Assembly: GCF_018614875.1 (NCBI RefSeq)
Contig: NZ_JAGGNW010000009.1
Coordinates: 1 to 64,000 of the forward strand
Reading direction: 5' to 3'
DNA from: Variovorax paradoxus
GTDB taxonomy: Bacteria; Pseudomonadota; Gammaproteobacteria; Burkholderiales; Burkholderiaceae_C
Length of the DNA stretch: 64,000 nt
Shown here: positions 62,167 through 64,000 of the stretch, piece by piece
Layout of the letters: every line of letters begins with the position of its first letter
Position numbering within the stretch: the first letter of the stretch is position 1
Made by a program: the position numbers and the translations under genes
The notes under the pieces: generated by a model
The model's input: the letters and a program-made list of their open reading frames with translations, nothing else
What the model was told of the DNA's origin: nothing
Database searches by the model: none

Positions 62167-64000
62167 GCACTCAGCAAATCCTCGGGGTGGTCGGCGGTGT
62201 CGTCGGCGCATTCTTCGGCTATCCGCAACTTGGCTTCGTCGTTGGCTCACTGGTGGGCGGCTTGCTCACGCCAGGCGAGAAGACAGAGGGCCCGCGCGTC
62301 GATGACCTGAAGGTCCAAGTTTCCACATATGGAGCGGGCATTCCGATCCTCTACGGCACGGAGCGCGTCGGCGGCAATGTGGTCTGGTCGACCAACAAGA
62401 TTGAAGTTGAGACCACCACAGGCGGCAAGGGCGGCGAGCCAGAAAACACCAGCTACCGCTACTACGTCCACATGGGGATCGTCCTGTGCGAGACGCCGCG
62501 CGATGGCTCGACGGTTTCCATCGTCCAGATCTTCCAAGACGGCAAGCTGATCTACGACGCCCGCAGCGGCATCCCGATCGGATCTGCATTGGCCAGCGCC
62601 GAAAACCCGCACGCCTATTTCGTGCTCTATCAAGGCCATGCCGATCAGCTACCGGATCCTGGCGAGGAGGCTTGGATGGGTGGCCCCGGCTCTGTGCCGG
62701 CCTACCGCGGTGTGGTGCGCATCCGCATGAACGCCGTGGAGTGCCCCGGCGGCCGTGTACCGCAGTTCTCGTTCGTGCTCTCCACAAGCGCGGAGGCGAC
62801 ACCCAAATACATCCTGTTCGATGAAGAGATCTCGGTCGACTTCCGTGACTCTGGTGTTGGCCGCCCCGTGTTCTATGCCTCTGGTGAGAGCGATGTCATT
62901 CGGATCGGCGCTTTCACGGCCAACTCGGTGGCACAAGTCAATTCCACATGGAAGTTTGGTATCGACGGAGTTGCCTACGGCGTGGAGCAACGTCGTGCTG
63001 AAGACATCTGGCCGGTGGATCTCGGCGGCCCGTTCGCGGTAGGCGTATTCAAAGGCTTCTCCATCCGGTGTTATCGCGCGGCGCCACTCTCTTCCGAGAC
63101 TGCGATCACCTGGTACGCGACAGAAACCGCCACGACCTCCACCGGGTCTCTGTCGGGGCTCTTCCCGTCTGATGAGTTTCTGTATGGAGCGATGGTCAGT
63201 CCCGATGGCAACCGGCTGATGGTTTTTACCTCTACGACCGATCCAGCCGGACAAATCACGAAGTGGTACGAACTGACCGACTTCTTGGGCATCGCCCGGC
63301 AGGGTTCGGCGATCCCTTCGCTGGCTCAGGGGCGGCTGGGGTACGGCTCTTCCATCGCCAATGCGGATTTCACCGGAATCTTGGCGGATGACGGTCTGTC
63401 AGCCTGGGTATCCGACGCCGCAAGCGCGCAAATGTGGGTCATTGAAGAAGATGTCTTCAAAGCCTCCGGACCCTCCGTCGTGTTTACCGTCCAGGAGTTT
63501 TTCTCGCACGCGATCACGATCATTTCCAACCGCGTCTATGTCGTCGGCGGCAACCGGTTGGCTTGCATCATGCCGCGCATCGAATACTCGACCGAGCCGG
63601 TAGCGGTTAAAGACATCATCGCGGATCAGTGCGACCGGGCAGGAGAAGCGCGTTTCGACTTGAGCGGAATCCCGGATACCGACACGCTGCACGGCTACAA
63701 GCTGCAGAACCCGGCCAGCGCTCGATCGAACATCGATCCTCAGTTGACGGCCTTCGCCATCTACATCGTCGACGAAGACGGGACGATCAAGTTCAAGAAG
63801 TACGAGGACATCACGTCAGAGGCTTCTATCGCCTACGACGAACTGGGTCAGGCAGAAGATGGCGCGGAGGCGGCCGGCGCGATGCCGCTCAATCGGGCAC
63901 AGGAAGTTGACCTGCCGCGCAGCGTCTCGGTCAGCTACATCGAGCCGGCCATCGACTATCAGACGGCCAGCGAGAAGGAAGTCCGGCAGATCACCGAGTC
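62163..64000 (+). CDS. tail-tip/host-specificity protein (gpJ-like), truncated by window end
   Basis: At least 612 residues, open at the window end. The N-terminus has a Gly-rich hydrophobic segment (G-V-V-G-G-V-V-G-A-F-F-G) followed by V-S-T-Y-G-A-G-I-P-I-L-Y-G-T, the start typical of the large tail-tip proteins of this type. The ATG overlaps the NlpC/P60 stop (ATGA). It should form the tail tip and contact the host. Confidence 0.88.
   Translation, partial: MSTQQILGVVGGVVGAFFGYPQLGFVVGSLVGGLLTPGEKTEGPRVDDLKVQVSTYGAGIPILYGTERVGGNVVWSTNKIEVETTTGGKGGEPENTSYRYYVHMGIVLCETPRDGSTVSIVQIFQDGKLIYDARSGIPIGSALASAENPHAYFVLYQGHADQLPDPGEEAWMGGPGSVPAYRGVVRIRMNAVECPGGRVPQFSFVLSTSAEATPKYILFDEEISVDFRDSGVGRPVFYASGESDVIRIGAFTANSVAQVNSTWKFGIDGVAYGVEQRRAEDIWPVDLGGPFAVGVFKGFSIRCYRAAPLSSETAITWYATETATTSTGSLSGLFPSDEFLYGAMVSPDGNRLMVFTSTTDPAGQITKWYELTDFLGIARQGSAIPSLAQGRLGYGSSIANADFTGILADDGLSAWVSDAASAQMWVIEEDVFKASGPSVVFTVQEFFSHAITIISNRVYVVGGNRLACIMPRIEYSTEPVAVKDIIADQCDRAGEARFDLSGIPDTDTLHGYKLQNPASARSNIDPQLTAFAIYIVDEDGTIKFKKYEDITSEASIAYDELGQAEDGAEAAGAMPLNRAQEVDLPRSVSVSYIEPAIDYQTASEKEVRQITE

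Overview
The first 30.8 kb is high-GC chromosome of a betaproteobacterium, most likely a Variovorax-like member of the Comamonadaceae. The evidence is the ribF-ileS-lspA order, the rpmB-rpmG pair, the trxB/Crp/ftsK/lolA/rarA run, the many Bug-type and liv-type uptake genes and the frequent TTG starts. From 30.83 kb to the end of the window lies a temperate siphovirus-type prophage. It sits in a tRNA-Leu(CAA) gene and continues past position 64000.

Host layout: lspA, ileS and ribF form a minus-strand operon (0.2-4.8 kb). They are followed by an HNH endonuclease, an enoyl-CoA hydratase-like protein, an alpha/beta-hydrolase lipoprotein and two acyl-CoA dehydrogenases. Next come purN, an I78-inhibitor-like lipoprotein, a DUF1653 protein, an M48 peptidase, an RsmB-type rRNA methyltransferase and a fatty acid desaturase. 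Ribosomal proteins L33 and L28, trxB, a Crp/Fnr regulator, ftsK, lolA and rarA follow. Last are the livHMGF permease/ATPase genes, a tripartite-tricarboxylate-type binding protein, a ferredoxin-type reductase, an epimerase-like protein and a small unknown protein.

Prophage layout: the attachment remnant (3' half of tRNA-Leu) is followed by a minus-strand block of integrase and many translationally coupled small genes (31.0-37.9 kb). These include an ORF6N protein, an Arc-type repressor, and an uncharacterised 437/134/40-residue cassette ending in a membrane peptide; a second Arc-type gene is divergent. A CI-like repressor and a Cro-like gene diverge around tandem operators at 38.74-38.78 kb. 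Two small minus-strand genes follow. The plus-strand early block (39.8-44.2 kb) encodes a DUF1376 replication protein, a RecA-fold helicase and a Q-like protein. A lone beta-trefoil-like gene precedes packaging. The late block runs terminase, DUF4055 portal, head morphogenesis, scaffold, P22-like capsid, connectors, tail tube, G/GT frameshift chaperones, tape measure, tail-tip proteins, NlpC/P60 and a gpJ-like protein cut by the window end. No lysis genes, tail fibre or right attachment site are inside the window.

The most notable structures are four. (1) Six TTCC-N3-GGAA palindromes phased at 21-22 bp lie inside the DUF1376 gene next to GA-rich and AT-rich tracts, a lambda-O-like replication origin. 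(2) A roughly 69-bp two-hairpin element sits at the same distance from the start codons of two unrelated minus-strand genes, one of them inserted antisense in the tail operon. (3) A hairpin plus ribosome-binding element is duplicated before the capsid and tail-tube genes. (4) The CI-like repressor seems to have lost the catalytic serine of its S24 domain.
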